64,000 bases of DNA from Candidatus Accumulibacter phosphatis (GTDB lineage: Bacteria > Pseudomonadota > Gammaproteobacteria > Burkholderiales > Rhodocyclaceae): contig NZ_SPMY01000033.1 in NCBI RefSeq assembly GCF_012939955.1, positions 49,814-113,813 on the forward strand, given 5' to 3'. Positions 37,793-45,658 of this stretch are shown one piece after another. Position 1 is the first letter of the stretch. The number at the start of each line of letters is the position of its first letter. The position numbers were made by a program, and so were the translations under genes. The notes beneath the pieces are model-generated. The model had not been told where the DNA came from and searched no databases. It was given only the letters and a program-made list of their open reading frames with translations.

Positions 37793-39461
37793 GCAGTGGC
37801 CGATCGACCGACTGATCGAGTACGCGCGCAACCCGCGCAAGAACGATCATGCCGTCGACCAGATGGCCGCCGCCATCCAGGAGTTCGGCTTTCGGATCCC
37901 CTGTGTCGCCCAGTCCGATGGGCGCCTGGTCGATGGTCACCTGCGCCTGAAGGCGGCGCGCAAGCTCGGGCTCGACACGGTGCCGGTGATCCTCGCCGAC
38001 GACCTGACGCCGACGCAGATCAAGGCCTTTCGTCTGCTGGCCAACCGCTCGGCGACCTGGGCCGAGTGGGACGACGATCTGCTGCGCCTCGAACTCGATG
38101 AGCTGAAACTCGACGAGTTCGACCTAGCGCTGACCGGCTTCGATGCCGACCAGTTGCTGGAGATCATGGCCGGCGAGGAGACCAGCACCGAAGGCGAGAC
38201 AGACGACGACGCTGTTCCGGACCTACCGGAAACACCGGTGTCGCGACTGGGTGATGTGTGGGTGCTCGGCAAGCACCGGCTGCTGTGCGGGGATGCCACG
38301 CAAGAAGGCAGCTACCCGGCGCTTCTCGGCACCGATCACGTGTCGATGCTCTGGCAAGACCCGCCGTACAACGTGAACTACGCCAACAGCGCGAAGGACA
38401 AAGTGCGCGGCAAGAATCGCGCGATCATCAACGACAACCTGGGTGACGGGTTCCACGATTTCCTGGTGGGGGCCCTCACCCCGGCGCTGGCGCGCTGCGA
38501 TGGCGCGGTCTACATCGCGATGTCCTCCAGCGAACTCGACGTGCTGCAGTCCGCCTTCCGCGCCGCCGGCGGCCACTGGTCGACGTTCATCATCTGGGCG
38601 AAGAACACCTTCACCCTGGGCCGCGCCGACTACCAGCGCCAGTACGAGCCGATGCTCTACGGTTGGCCCGAGGGCGGCAAACGCCACTGGTGCGGCGACC
38701 GTGATCAGGGCGACGTGTGGCAGATCAAGAAGCCAGTGAAGAACGATCTGCACCCTTGCCTGTGCCCTGGCACAGAGGTGTTGACGGACAACGGTTGGCG
38801 AATTATCGAATCGTTGGTTGCCGGTGACAGCGTCCTTGCGGCGGACGGGAAGTTCCACTCCGTCGAACTGGTGTCGTCCCACGCTATCGAAAAACCTGTT
38901 TTCCGACTGACTGTTTCAGGCGTGGAGCGCGCAGTTGATGCCACCGGCAACCACCCATTTCTCGTTTTGCGTGATGGCAGTTTGGCCTGGATCGAGGCTT
39001 CTCAAATCATTGAGGGAGACGAGATATGCTCACCAGCAAAGGCTATATCAGAAAATGGTACGGTGATCGGCTACGAATGGAACACGACGTCGTGTGGGAA
39101 CGAGACTTTGGTGTCATCCCAGACGGGTTTTGCGTCCATCACGTCGACCACAATAAGCAAAATAATCACATTTCAAACCTGCAACTTGTCACCCACCTTG
39201 AGCACAAGCGGATTCACTCCGGTTGTGAACTCCGAGATGGTGTTTGGTGGAAGCCCTGCAGCGCTTGCGGATCGCTCAAACCTGTTTCCCCAGAGCACTG
39301 GTATATCAGCGCAGGAGGAGCGCCGTATGGATGGGGCTGCCGACCGTGCCACGTCAAAAAAAATCGTGCAGCTTCGCTCTGCGAAGCGTAAGCAGCACCG
39401 AGAAAATAAACTACTCAGGGTTGGTGTGGAACTTGTCGGTGGAGGGCAGCCCTACGTTTGA
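37779..39461 (+). CDS. ParB-domain DNA methyltransferase 2, N-part fused to an intein N-half
   Basis: ATG 37779 has GGGGAG five bases upstream. Residues 1-150 are a ParB domain and residues 170-326 a methyltransferase with motif IV WQDPPYNVNYANS. At codon 327 (38757) the enzyme is interrupted after LHP by an intein N-terminus: C1 in CLCPGTEVLTDNGWRII, block B DATGNHPFLV (intein residues 61-70) and block N4 LAWIEASQIIEGDEI (to 90). The rest of the enzyme (TMKPVELV onward) resumes at 39487 in another frame. After N4 this frame stays open to 39461 across the HNH ORF but codes for nothing recognisable. Confidence 0.85.
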   Translation: MLTVEQWPIDRLIEYARNPRKNDHAVDQMAAAIQEFGFRIPCVAQSDGRLVDGHLRLKAARKLGLDTVPVILADDLTPTQIKAFRLLANRSATWAEWDDDLLRLELDELKLDEFDLALTGFDADQLLEIMAGEETSTEGETDDDAVPDLPETPVSRLGDVWVLGKHRLLCGDATQEGSYPALLGTDHVSMLWQDPPYNVNYANSAKDKVRGKNRAIINDNLGDGFHDFLVGALTPALARCDGAVYIAMSSSELDVLQSAFRAAGGHWSTFIIWAKNTFTLGRADYQRQYEPMLYGWPEGGKRHWCGDRDQGDVWQIKKPVKNDLHPCLCPGTEVLTDNGWRIIESLVAGDSVLAADGKFHSVELVSSHAIEKPVFRLTVSGVERAVDATGNHPFLVLRDGSLAWIEASQIIEGDEICSPAKAISENGTVIGYEWNTTSCGNETLVSSQTGFASITSTTISKIITFQTCNLSPTLSTSGFTPVVNSEMVFGGSPAALADRSNLFPQSTGISAQEERRMDGAADRATSKKIVQLRSAKRKQHRENKLLRVGVELVGGGQPYV

Positions 39462-39486
39462 AACGCGCATCGGCATGTCTCATAAC
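38757..39486 (+). other. Intein (N and C splicing blocks) interrupting the methyltransferase
   Basis: The splice borders are LHP|C at 38757 and HN|T at 39486/39487. The N blocks are in the methyltransferase frame. The C blocks read VWNLSVEGSPTFETRIGM followed by SHN, in the +1 frame. The span is 730 bases (243 codons plus one), so a net one-base change separates the two halves. An A8 run at 39356-39363 is the most obvious place for it. Deleting one A there would give one continuous intein frame. The flanking LHP/TMKP site is a conserved methyltransferase motif, a typical place for intein insertion. Confidence 0.8.
39026..39391 (+). CDS. HNH homing endonuclease ORF inside the intein
   Basis: A 121-aa protein in a third reading frame, starting at an ATG with AGGGAG seven bases upstream. 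It begins KGYIRKWYGDRLRMEHDVVW and has an HNH core HHVDHNKQNNHISNLQ (residues 38-53) with later His residues at 60 and 64. A C-terminal zinc ribbon uses Cys78, Cys81, Cys105 and Cys108. It fills exactly the space between intein block N4 and the C-terminal blocks. Either a free-standing homing endonuclease nested in a split or fractured intein, or the former in-frame endonuclease domain now out of frame through two base changes. Confidence 0.8.
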   Translation: MLTSKGYIRKWYGDRLRMEHDVVWERDFGVIPDGFCVHHVDHNKQNNHISNLQLVTHLEHKRIHSGCELRDGVWWKPCSACGSLKPVSPEHWYISAGGAPYGWGCRPCHVKKNRAASLCEA

Positions 39487-39768
39487 ACAATGAAGCCGGT
39501 GGAACTGGTCGAACGCGCGATCCGCAATTCGAGCCGGCCGGGTGACTTGGTGCTCGATTGCTTCGGCGGCTCCGGTACCACGTTGATCGCCGCCGAGAAG
39601 TCGGGCCGGGCCGCGAGGTTGATGGAGCTGGACCCGAAGTACGTCGATACCATCGTTCGCCGCTGGCAGGACTACACCAACAACAACGCCACCCGGGAGT
39701 CGGATGGCGTGGCGTTCGATGCCCTGGTCGGTCAGGCCGAGAGTGCTTCCTCGGAGATCGCGCAGTGA
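39331..39768 (+). CDS. Intein C-half fused to the C-terminal part of methyltransferase 2
   Basis: This frame encodes the intein C blocks (STEKINYSGLVWNLSVEG, then ETRIGMSHN) followed by the 93-residue C-extein: TMKPVELVERAI and the methyltransferase motif I DLVLDCFGGSGTTLIAAE. If it is a separate gene, ATG 39331 is the best start, with AGGAGG 12 bases upstream; the frame is open from 39244. If the intein is continuous it has no start of its own and is joined by a frame change upstream. The last 37 bases overlap the end of the convergent minus-strand gene. Confidence 0.75.
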   Translation: MGLPTVPRQKKSCSFALRSVSSTEKINYSGLVWNLSVEGSPTFETRIGMSHNTMKPVELVERAIRNSSRPGDLVLDCFGGSGTTLIAAEKSGRAARLMELDPKYVDTIVRRWQDYTNNNATRESDGVAFDALVGQAESASSEIAQ

Positions 39769-40112
39769 ATCACAAACCCCGTCAGGTACGGCAAGCCTTG
39801 CGGGATGCCGGAGTCTTTGCTGGTCCGGCGGTTGATCGTCCAGCCCATCCATTGCGTGATGGCGGCGTCAATCGCCTGCTCGACGTGCTTGCCGACCAGC
39901 ATCTGGTTGCGGACATCATCAGAAAAGTGTCGTCCGTGGCGGCTGTCGAGAAAGAGCCTGACCGATTCGAGAGGCTCGCCGGTGGCGTTGGAGATTGCGG
40001 TCATGGCCAAAAGCCATGCGACTTCGGCGTTGTCCTGCATGCCGCCGTAGAAGCCCCAGGCTTCGTTGTCGGTGGCGGGGATCGGGTTGGCGATGGTGTT
40101 GGCGGTGGTCAT
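39732..40112 (-). CDS. Hypothetical accessory protein
   Basis: A 126-aa protein, MTTANTIANPIPATDNEAWG at the start, with a helical middle (AWLLAMTAISNATGEPLESV). GGAGAG lies upstream of ATG 40112. Last gene of a minus-strand cluster of four small genes that interrupts the plus-strand phage order. Similar sets of short ORFs occur in betaproteobacterial mobile elements; no function is known to me. Confidence 0.7.
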   Translation of the reverse strand: MTTANTIANPIPATDNEAWGFYGGMQDNAEVAWLLAMTAISNATGEPLESVRLFLDSRHGRHFSDDVRNQMLVGKHVEQAIDAAITQWMGWTINRRTSKDSGIPQGLPYLTGFVIHCAISEEALSA

Positions 40113-40140
40113 GGCGTCTCTCCTGGTTGTGTTTGGCTGT

Positions 40141-40332
40141 CTACCTGCGGCCCGTAACGGCGGTCAGCTTGCTGCGTGCGGGCCCCGTCCAGAAGCAGGG
40201 GCCTTTTCCGCTTTTGGCTTCGTCGTCCCAACGCTCAAGGATCTCGGCGTCGGTCCAGCCTTTGGCGGCGAGGTAGGCGTAGTCGTCGCTGTTAAAGTTG
40301 CTGTGCTTGCGGAGGGTCTCGTTGGTGGTCAT
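40141..40332 (-). CDS. Small hypothetical accessory protein
   Basis: A 63-aa protein starting MTTNETLRKHSNFNSDDYAY and containing LAAKGWTDAEILERWDDEAK. GGGAG precedes ATG 40332. Upstream is leader copy D. Confidence 0.7.
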   Translation of the reverse strand: MTTNETLRKHSNFNSDDYAYLAAKGWTDAEILERWDDEAKSGKGPCFWTGPARSKLTAVTGRR

Positions 40333-40364
40333 GGTGTTTCTCCCGTTTGCGTTGATGACAGAGA

Positions 40365-40420
40365 CATGATTGCTCTACCACGAACACAAGCCAAGTGCTT
40401 TCTCAATCATTTTGGCAACG
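40365..40420 (-). repeat. Small-gene leader element, copy D
   Basis: Contains CATGATTGCTCTACC and, further on, AAGCCAAGTGCTTTCTCAAT. The second part matches copy C (GGCAAGCGCGTTCTCAAT) closely. It lies 33 bases upstream of the 63-aa gene. Confidence 0.5.
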
Positions 40421-40423
40421 CTT

Positions 40424-40675
40424 TCAGTCTTCCCAAATGGACGTTGCATCGCGTGCAATCCAGATGCGCGCCCGGTCGTCGTCGCTTGCTGCTTCGACCA
40501 CCGCGCTGCCTGTTTTCGTGTTAACGCCCTCTTTGCCGGTGGCACAGAAAGTCTTGCCATCGTGGATGATGATGCTCGGCGCCAACGTGCTGAACTCGAT
40601 CTGGATGCTCATCACGCCGCGGCTGCGACCGTTGGTATCGGTCACGTTGGTCTGGCGGGTGGTCTTGGCGGTCAT
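40424..40675 (-). CDS. Small hypothetical accessory protein
   Basis: An 83-aa protein from ATG 40675 (MTAKTTRQTNVTDTNGRSRG), beta-rich, ending WIARDATSIWED. GAGGAG precedes the start. The open frame extends further upstream through leader copy C, which would encode MIENALAFSIEQ, but the internal ATG is better supported. Confidence 0.7.
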   Translation of the reverse strand: MTAKTTRQTNVTDTNGRSRGVMSIQIEFSTLAPSIIIHDGKTFCATGKEGVNTKTGSAVVEAASDDDRARIWIARDATSIWED

Positions 40676-40710
40676 GGCATGCTCCTCGGGGTAGTTGGTT
40701 GCGACACCCG

Positions 40711-40760
40711 TATGAACGCTCTGTTCGATTGAGAAGGCAAGCGCGTTCTCAATCATTTCG
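40711..40760 (-). repeat. Small-gene leader element, copy C
   Basis: TATGAACGCTCTGTTC (40711-40726) and GGCAAGCGCGTTCTCAATCA match copies B and D. It lies 36 bases upstream of the 83-aa gene. Confidence 0.55.
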
Positions 40761-40796
40761 GGGGTGGCTGGATCTGTCCGACCACCCCTTGGGTAA

Positions 40797-41318
40797 CTAC
40801 CCGATGTGGTAGATACGCTCACCACCAGCGGGCTTCTCCGAGGTGATGGTCAGCCCGAGTTTCTTCTTGAACGCGCCGGCAAACGCGCCTCGCACGGTGT
40901 GCGACTGCCAGCCGGTGGATGCGCAAATTTGCGCAATTGTCGCGCCCTCGGGCCGCTTGAGCAGGGCGATCACCGCTGCCTGCTTGCTGTTCTCGCGGGT
41001 GCGGGGCTTCGCCGTCGTCGCTTGCTTCTCGGCCACCCATTGCGCCTCCGTGGCGCCCAGGGCAGCTTCCACCTCCGGGTCGGGATGCGTGGTCGGCAGT
41101 GCCGGCGGGGTACGTTCCAGTGCGTCGTAGCCAACCGGCGAGATGAACCAGTCAGCGTCGCTGCCGGTGATGAGGGCTTTGTTGCAGAGGCCCTCGATCA
41201 CCTTCTTGCGGGCGCCGCCCTTGACGTTGTCGGGGAACCAATTGACACGGCCATCGGTTTGCTCGGCAGCCTGTTCGAGGACCAGGCGCTGGGTGTCGGT
41301 GAGTGCGGTGCGGGTCAT
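40797..41318 (-). CDS. DUF3489-type protein with C-terminal winged helix
   Basis: A 173-aa protein. The C-terminal 75 residues (SKQAAVIALLKRPEGATIAQ, then STGWQSHTVRGAFAGAFKKK and LGLTITSEKPAGGERIYHIG) are the DUF3489 domain, a winged-helix-like DNA-binding fold common in phage and mobile-element proteins. AAGGAG precedes ATG 41318, and leader copy B is just upstream. Confidence 0.85.
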   Translation of the reverse strand: MTRTALTDTQRLVLEQAAEQTDGRVNWFPDNVKGGARKKVIEGLCNKALITGSDADWFISPVGYDALERTPPALPTTHPDPEVEAALGATEAQWVAEKQATTAKPRTRENSKQAAVIALLKRPEGATIAQICASTGWQSHTVRGAFAGAFKKKLGLTITSEKPAGGERIYHIG

Positions 41319-41351
41319 GGCGATCTCCTTGATCGGGGTTGATGACGAGCA

Positions 41352-41395
41352 CATGAACGCGCTGTTCAATCACGAAGCCAAGTCCTGCCAACCAG
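41352..41395 (-). repeat. Small-gene leader element, copy B
   Basis: CATGAACGCGCTGTTC (41352-41367) followed by AATCACGAAGCCAAGTCC. On the minus strand GAACAGCGCGTTCATG lies 33 bases upstream of the DUF3489 gene; it is the best copy of the family, identical in this 16-mer to copy A. Confidence 0.6.
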
Positions 41396-41405
41396 AAAGA
41401 CGCGA

Positions 41406-41804
41406 ATGCCCTTGCGTGCCCCGACTCCCTGCCGACACCCGGGTTGCGGTGCGGTGCTGACCACACCCGGCTATTGCGACGCGCACCGTGCCGATCACCG
41501 GCAGTGGGACAGCAATACGGGGAAGAGGAAGCGACAAGAGAAACGTGCCCTGCCCACAAACAGCGCCGCGTGGCGAGGCCTGCGCGCTCGGCTTCTGCGT
41601 GAGGCACCGCTATGTCAGGAGTGCCTGCGGCTCGGTGTCTTGTGCGCCGCCAGCGTCGTCGATCACATCGATGGCGATAGCCACAATAACGACCGATCGA
41701 ATCTGCAGTCGCTCTGCAGTCGCTGCCACGCCAGAGTCACGGCGAGGCACGACGGCGGCTTTGGCAACCCGAACCGGCGTCGCCAAGCGGACCGAGACTG
41801 CTGA
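41406..41804 (+). CDS. HNH endonuclease next to terminase
   Basis: A 132-aa protein. An N-terminal zinc knuckle (CRHPGCG...YCDAHR) is followed by the HNH core VVDHIDGDSHNNDRSNLQSL and CSRCHARVTARH. In HK97-like phages a small HNH gene beside the terminase genes is needed for cos cleavage, and the position here fits that. The gap to the small terminase subunit holds a perfect palindrome. Confidence 0.88.
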   Translation: MPLRAPTPCRHPGCGAVLTTPGYCDAHRADHRQWDSNTGKRKRQEKRALPTNSAAWRGLRARLLREAPLCQECLRLGVLCAASVVDHIDGDSHNNDRSNLQSLCSRCHARVTARHDGGFGNPNRRRQADRDC

Positions 41805-42177
41805 GCGTGTCAGCGTCGGTCGATGGCCACTCGATGTCCGGCTGCGCACGCACGAAGCAAGGCCAGATCATTCGCTCATCATCACATTATACGTTCAGCA
41901 TGAATGAAAAATGCCAATTGTGTAGATATGGAAGTCCAGCTTCGCGAAATGACTCGGCTACAGGCCCCTAGGGGCCTAGGTTCTCTACAATGGCATATGC
42001 TGGATGCGTGCGCGTGGTCAATTTTTTGTGCGTGCAAATTAGAAAACTTTTTTTTTGGCGGAAAATGGCGCTTGAGCATTGATTTCATTGGGGTTTTTGG
42101 CAAATCGAGAGGTGCCAAATCCGGCTCGTTTCCGGCCGAAATCGGTGCGAAAGGGCCATTTCGCGGGGTGATTTCGT
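41805..42177. other. AT-rich gap before terminase, candidate cos/pac region
   Basis: About 370 bases without a gene. AGGCCCCTAGGGGCCT at 41962-41977 is a perfect 16-base palindrome, and the flanking DNA is much more AT-rich than the genes around it, with a T9 run near 42050. Its position between the HNH gene and the small terminase subunit suits a packaging site; that is inference. Confidence 0.4.
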
Positions 42178-42648
42178 ATGGCCGCTCCCGGACGTAAGCC
42201 CCTGCCCGTGGTCGTGAAAGAGATCAAGGGGACGCTGCAGAAGTGCCGCAGCAACGTGCGCGAACCGAAACCGACGACGGCCTTGTGCACCCCGCCCGAG
42301 TACATGTCGGACAGCGCCAAGGAAGCGTGGAACTACGCGGTGGCCAATTCGCCACCCGGTTTGCTGTCGGCGCTCGACGGGGCGGTGCTGGAGCGCTGGG
42401 CGAACTGCTCCGGGATGTACCGCGAGGCGCTCTCCAAGATCAACAAGGCCGGTGTCTCGGGGATGATGATCAAAACGCCCAGCGGCATCCTGCGGCGCTC
42501 GCCCCTGATGGACGTGATCCGGGATCTGGCGCTGGAGATGAAGGGCTACGAGGCCGAGATGGGATTCACTCCGGCGGCGCGCTCACGCATCTCGCTGCCG
42601 GCGGAATCGACGACCGAGTCGGATCCGTGGTCGGAGATTGCCGGATGA
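42178..42648 (+). CDS. Terminase small subunit (P27 family)
   Basis: A 156-aa protein with the P27 pattern PGRKPLPVVVKEIKGTLQKC, MSDSAKEAWNYAVA and MYREALSKINKAG. It recognises the packaging site and directs the large subunit. ATGA overlap with the large subunit gene. Confidence 0.88.
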   Translation: MAAPGRKPLPVVVKEIKGTLQKCRSNVREPKPTTALCTPPEYMSDSAKEAWNYAVANSPPGLLSALDGAVLERWANCSGMYREALSKINKAGVSGMMIKTPSGILRRSPLMDVIRDLALEMKGYEAEMGFTPAARSRISLPAESTTESDPWSEIAG

Positions 42649-44362
42649 CGGCCAACCGCAGTTACACGACGATCGCCCGCCAGTACGCCAAGGCTGTCGT
42701 CACCGGCAGGGTTCTCACCGGCAAGTGGGTGCGCGAGGCCTGCCAGCGGCAACTCGACGATCTCGCGCGCTTCACGGGCAGGGACAGTCCCTACCGCTTC
42801 AACCCGACGCTGACCGACAAGCTGGGGCGCAGTTTCCGGCCTGCCGACAACACCTGTGCGCCTTCATCGAGCGCCTGCCGCACGTCAAGGGGCCACTGGC
42901 AGGACAGCCGATCCGGCTGGAGCCCTGGCAGGTGTTCATCCTGACCACCGTCTTCGGCTGGGTGAAGCCTGACGGCAAGCGGCGCTTTCGCCGCGCCTAT
43001 ATCGAAGTGCCGCGCGGCAATGCGAAATCGACACTTTCCTCCGCCCTGGCCCTGTACATGCTGGCGGCCGATGGTGAAGGCGGCGCCGAGGTCTATTCGC
43101 TGGCCACCACTCGCGACCAGGCGCGCATCGTCTTCGGCGACGCACAGACCATGGCCCGCCAGTCGGCCGGGTTCCGGTCCCGCTTCGGCGTCGGCGTCGG
43201 TGCGCACAACCTGCACGTGCTGGCCAGAGGCTCGAAGTTCGAGGCGCTCTCTGCCGAAGGATCGACACTCGACGGGCTGAACATTCACTTCGGCTGCATC
43301 GATGAACTGCACGCGCACAAGACCCGCACCGTCTACGACGTGGTCGAGACCGGCACCGGCAAGCGCGACAACTCGCTCTTGTGGGTGATCACCACCGCCG
43401 GCAGCAACCGCTCGGGGATCTGCTACGAGATCCGGACCTTCGTCACCCGCCTGCTCGACGGCGTGTTCGCGGACGACAGCCAGTTTGCTGTGGTCTATGG
43501 GCTCGATGACGGGGACGACTGGACGCTCGAAGAGTCACTGATCAAGGCCAACCCCAACTGGGGCATTTCGGTGCGTCCGGAAGTGCTGGCGCCGCTGCAG
43601 GCCAAGGCGATGCAGATGCCGAGCGCGGTGAACAACTTCAAGACCAAGCACCTGAACGAGTGGGTCAACGCGGACACCGCGTGGATGGACATGCGCTCCT
43701 GGGATCGCTGCGCCGACCAGGGGCTCGATATCGAATCCTATGCGGGACAGCCGTGCTGGATCGGACTTGATCTCGCCAGCAAGACCGACATCGCCGCCTT
43801 GCTGCTGGTCTTCGCGCATGCGGAAATCGACGGCGGCTTTGCGGTGTTCGGTCGCTACTACCTGCCCGAAGACACGGTGCACGCCACCGGCAACAGCCAG
43901 TACCCCGGCTGGATGGGCAGCGGGCGGCTGACGGTGACGCCGGGCAACGTGATCGATTTCTCCTGGATCGAAGCTGACCTGGTCGATTTTGCCTCGCGCT
44001 TTGCCATCCAGGCGGTGGCCTTCGACCCGTTCCAGGCAACGCAGTTGTCGACCCGGATGCTGGCCGAGGGACTGCCGATGATCGAGGTACGACCGACGGT
44101 GCTCAATTTCTCGGAACCGATGAAGACATTGGAGGCGCTGGTCCTGCAACGAAAACTGATCCACGACGGGGATCCGGTACTGGGGTGAATGGTGAGCAAC
44201 GTCGTGGCGCACCTGGACGCGAAGGACAACATCTATCCGCGCAAGGAGCGCCCGGAGAACAAGATCGACGGCATCGTCGCGCTGATCATGGCACTGTCGC
44301 GGGCGATCACGCCCGGCACCCAGGTGGTGCTCGGTGCCGACTACGAACTGGTGATGCTCTGA
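42645..44362 (+). pseudogene. Terminase large subunit, one frame change and one premature TGA
   Basis: Reconstructed length about 571 aa. The start segment (MTANRSYTTIARQYAKAV) ends in FRPADN near 42850, where a one-base loss moves the frame to LCAFIERLPHVKG. The ATPase has YIEVPRGNAKSTLSS and FGCIDELHAHK; the nuclease domain has WIGLDLASKTDIAAL. After GDPVLG a TGA (44186-44188) stands where homologues have Trp, and the frame continues MVSNVVAHLDAKDNIYPRKE to the true stop at 44362. Packaging motor and endonuclease. If the sequence is right, the prophage cannot package DNA. Confidence 0.85.
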
Positions 44363-45642
44363 TGGGGATGTTCAGCTTTCTCTCGCGCTGGATGGCCTCG
44401 AGTGACGACCGCTCGTCCGGAGGTGACTTCTGGTTCGAGCCGGTCACGATGCGAAGCTCCAGCGGCATGCGGGTATCGGCGGACAACGCCATGCGCGTGG
44501 CGGCGGTGTACGCCAGCGTGCGCATCCTGGCCGAGACGATGGCGTCCCTACCGTTCGTGCTCTACCGGCAACGCGCCGATGGCGGCAAGGACCGGGTGAC
44601 GGATCACTGGCTGTACACCGTGCTAGCCAAGCGTCCGAACCGCTACCAGAACCCGTACGAGTGGCGCGAGATGTTGCAGGGCCATCTGGCATTGAGGGGC
44701 AACGCCTACAACCGGATCGTGGCCAACCGCCGCGGCGAGATCGTCGAACTGATGCCGATCCACCCGGACCGGATCAGGATGGAATTGATGCCGTCCGGTG
44801 ATTACCGCTACCGGGTGACCGATCGGCTCGGCGTAGAGGCCATACTGCCGCGCGGGGAAATCTGGCATCTGCGTGGTCTGTCGTCCGATGGTCTGATGGG
44901 CATGAGCCCGATCGAGCTGGCGCGCGAGAGTCTGGGCATGGCGCTGGCTGCGCAGGACTACGGCGCGCGCTTCTTCGCCAACGACGCCAAGCCGACCGGC
45001 GGCTGGATCGAGTTTCCGGGGTCGTTCAAGGACAGCGAGGCCAAGAAGGTGTTTCGGGAGTCGTACCAGGCGGCGCAGTCCGGGGCCAACCGCGGCAAGG
45101 TGCTGGTGCTGGAAAACGGCATGAAGTTCCACGAGGTGGGCGTGACCAACCGGGACGCGCAATTTCTCGAACTCCGCAAGTTCCAGATCACCGACATCGC
45201 GCGGCTGTTCCGGGTGCCGCCGCACATGATCGCGGATCTCGATCGCGCGACCTTCTCGAACATCGAGCAGCAGAGCCTGGAATTCGTGATGCACACGATG
45301 ACGCCGTGGGCGGAACGGTGGGAAGCGAGCATCGAGTCCGAGTTGCTGCTCGACGGCGACGATCTGGAGGTCGAGTTCGACTTTGCAAATCTGATGCGCG
45401 GCGATGCCGCCAGCCGGTCGTCGTACTACCAGAGCGGAATTCAGAACGGCTGGCTGACCCGTAACGAGGCGAGGATCGCCGAGAACCTCAATCCGTTGGA
45501 CGGGCTGGACGAGCCACTGCGGCCACTCAACATGGTCGAGGAAGGTTCGGCGGAGGGTCTGGAAGGCGATGCCGGGCAGGACCAGCGGCCTGCGCAGGAT
45601 GTGACTGGACCGCAAGACGATGAAGACGCACAGAGCGAATGA
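44362..45642 (+). CDS. HK97-type portal protein
   Basis: A 426-aa protein: AVYASVRILAETMASLPFVL, LRGNAYNRIVANRRGEIVEL, EIWHLRGLSSDGLMGMSPIE and FRVPPHMIADLDRATFSNIE are hallmark segments. Forms the dodecameric DNA entry ring. One-base overlap (TGATG) with the terminase stop. The C-terminus is an acidic, Gln/Asp-rich tail. Confidence 0.94.
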   Translation: MGMFSFLSRWMASSDDRSSGGDFWFEPVTMRSSSGMRVSADNAMRVAAVYASVRILAETMASLPFVLYRQRADGGKDRVTDHWLYTVLAKRPNRYQNPYEWREMLQGHLALRGNAYNRIVANRRGEIVELMPIHPDRIRMELMPSGDYRYRVTDRLGVEAILPRGEIWHLRGLSSDGLMGMSPIELARESLGMALAAQDYGARFFANDAKPTGGWIEFPGSFKDSEAKKVFRESYQAAQSGANRGKVLVLENGMKFHEVGVTNRDAQFLELRKFQITDIARLFRVPPHMIADLDRATFSNIEQQSLEFVMHTMTPWAERWEASIESELLLDGDDLEVEFDFANLMRGDAASRSSYYQSGIQNGWLTRNEARIAENLNPLDGLDEPLRPLNMVEEGSAEGLEGDAGQDQRPAQDVTGPQDDEDAQSE

Positions 45643-45658
45643 CGATGGGGATGACACG

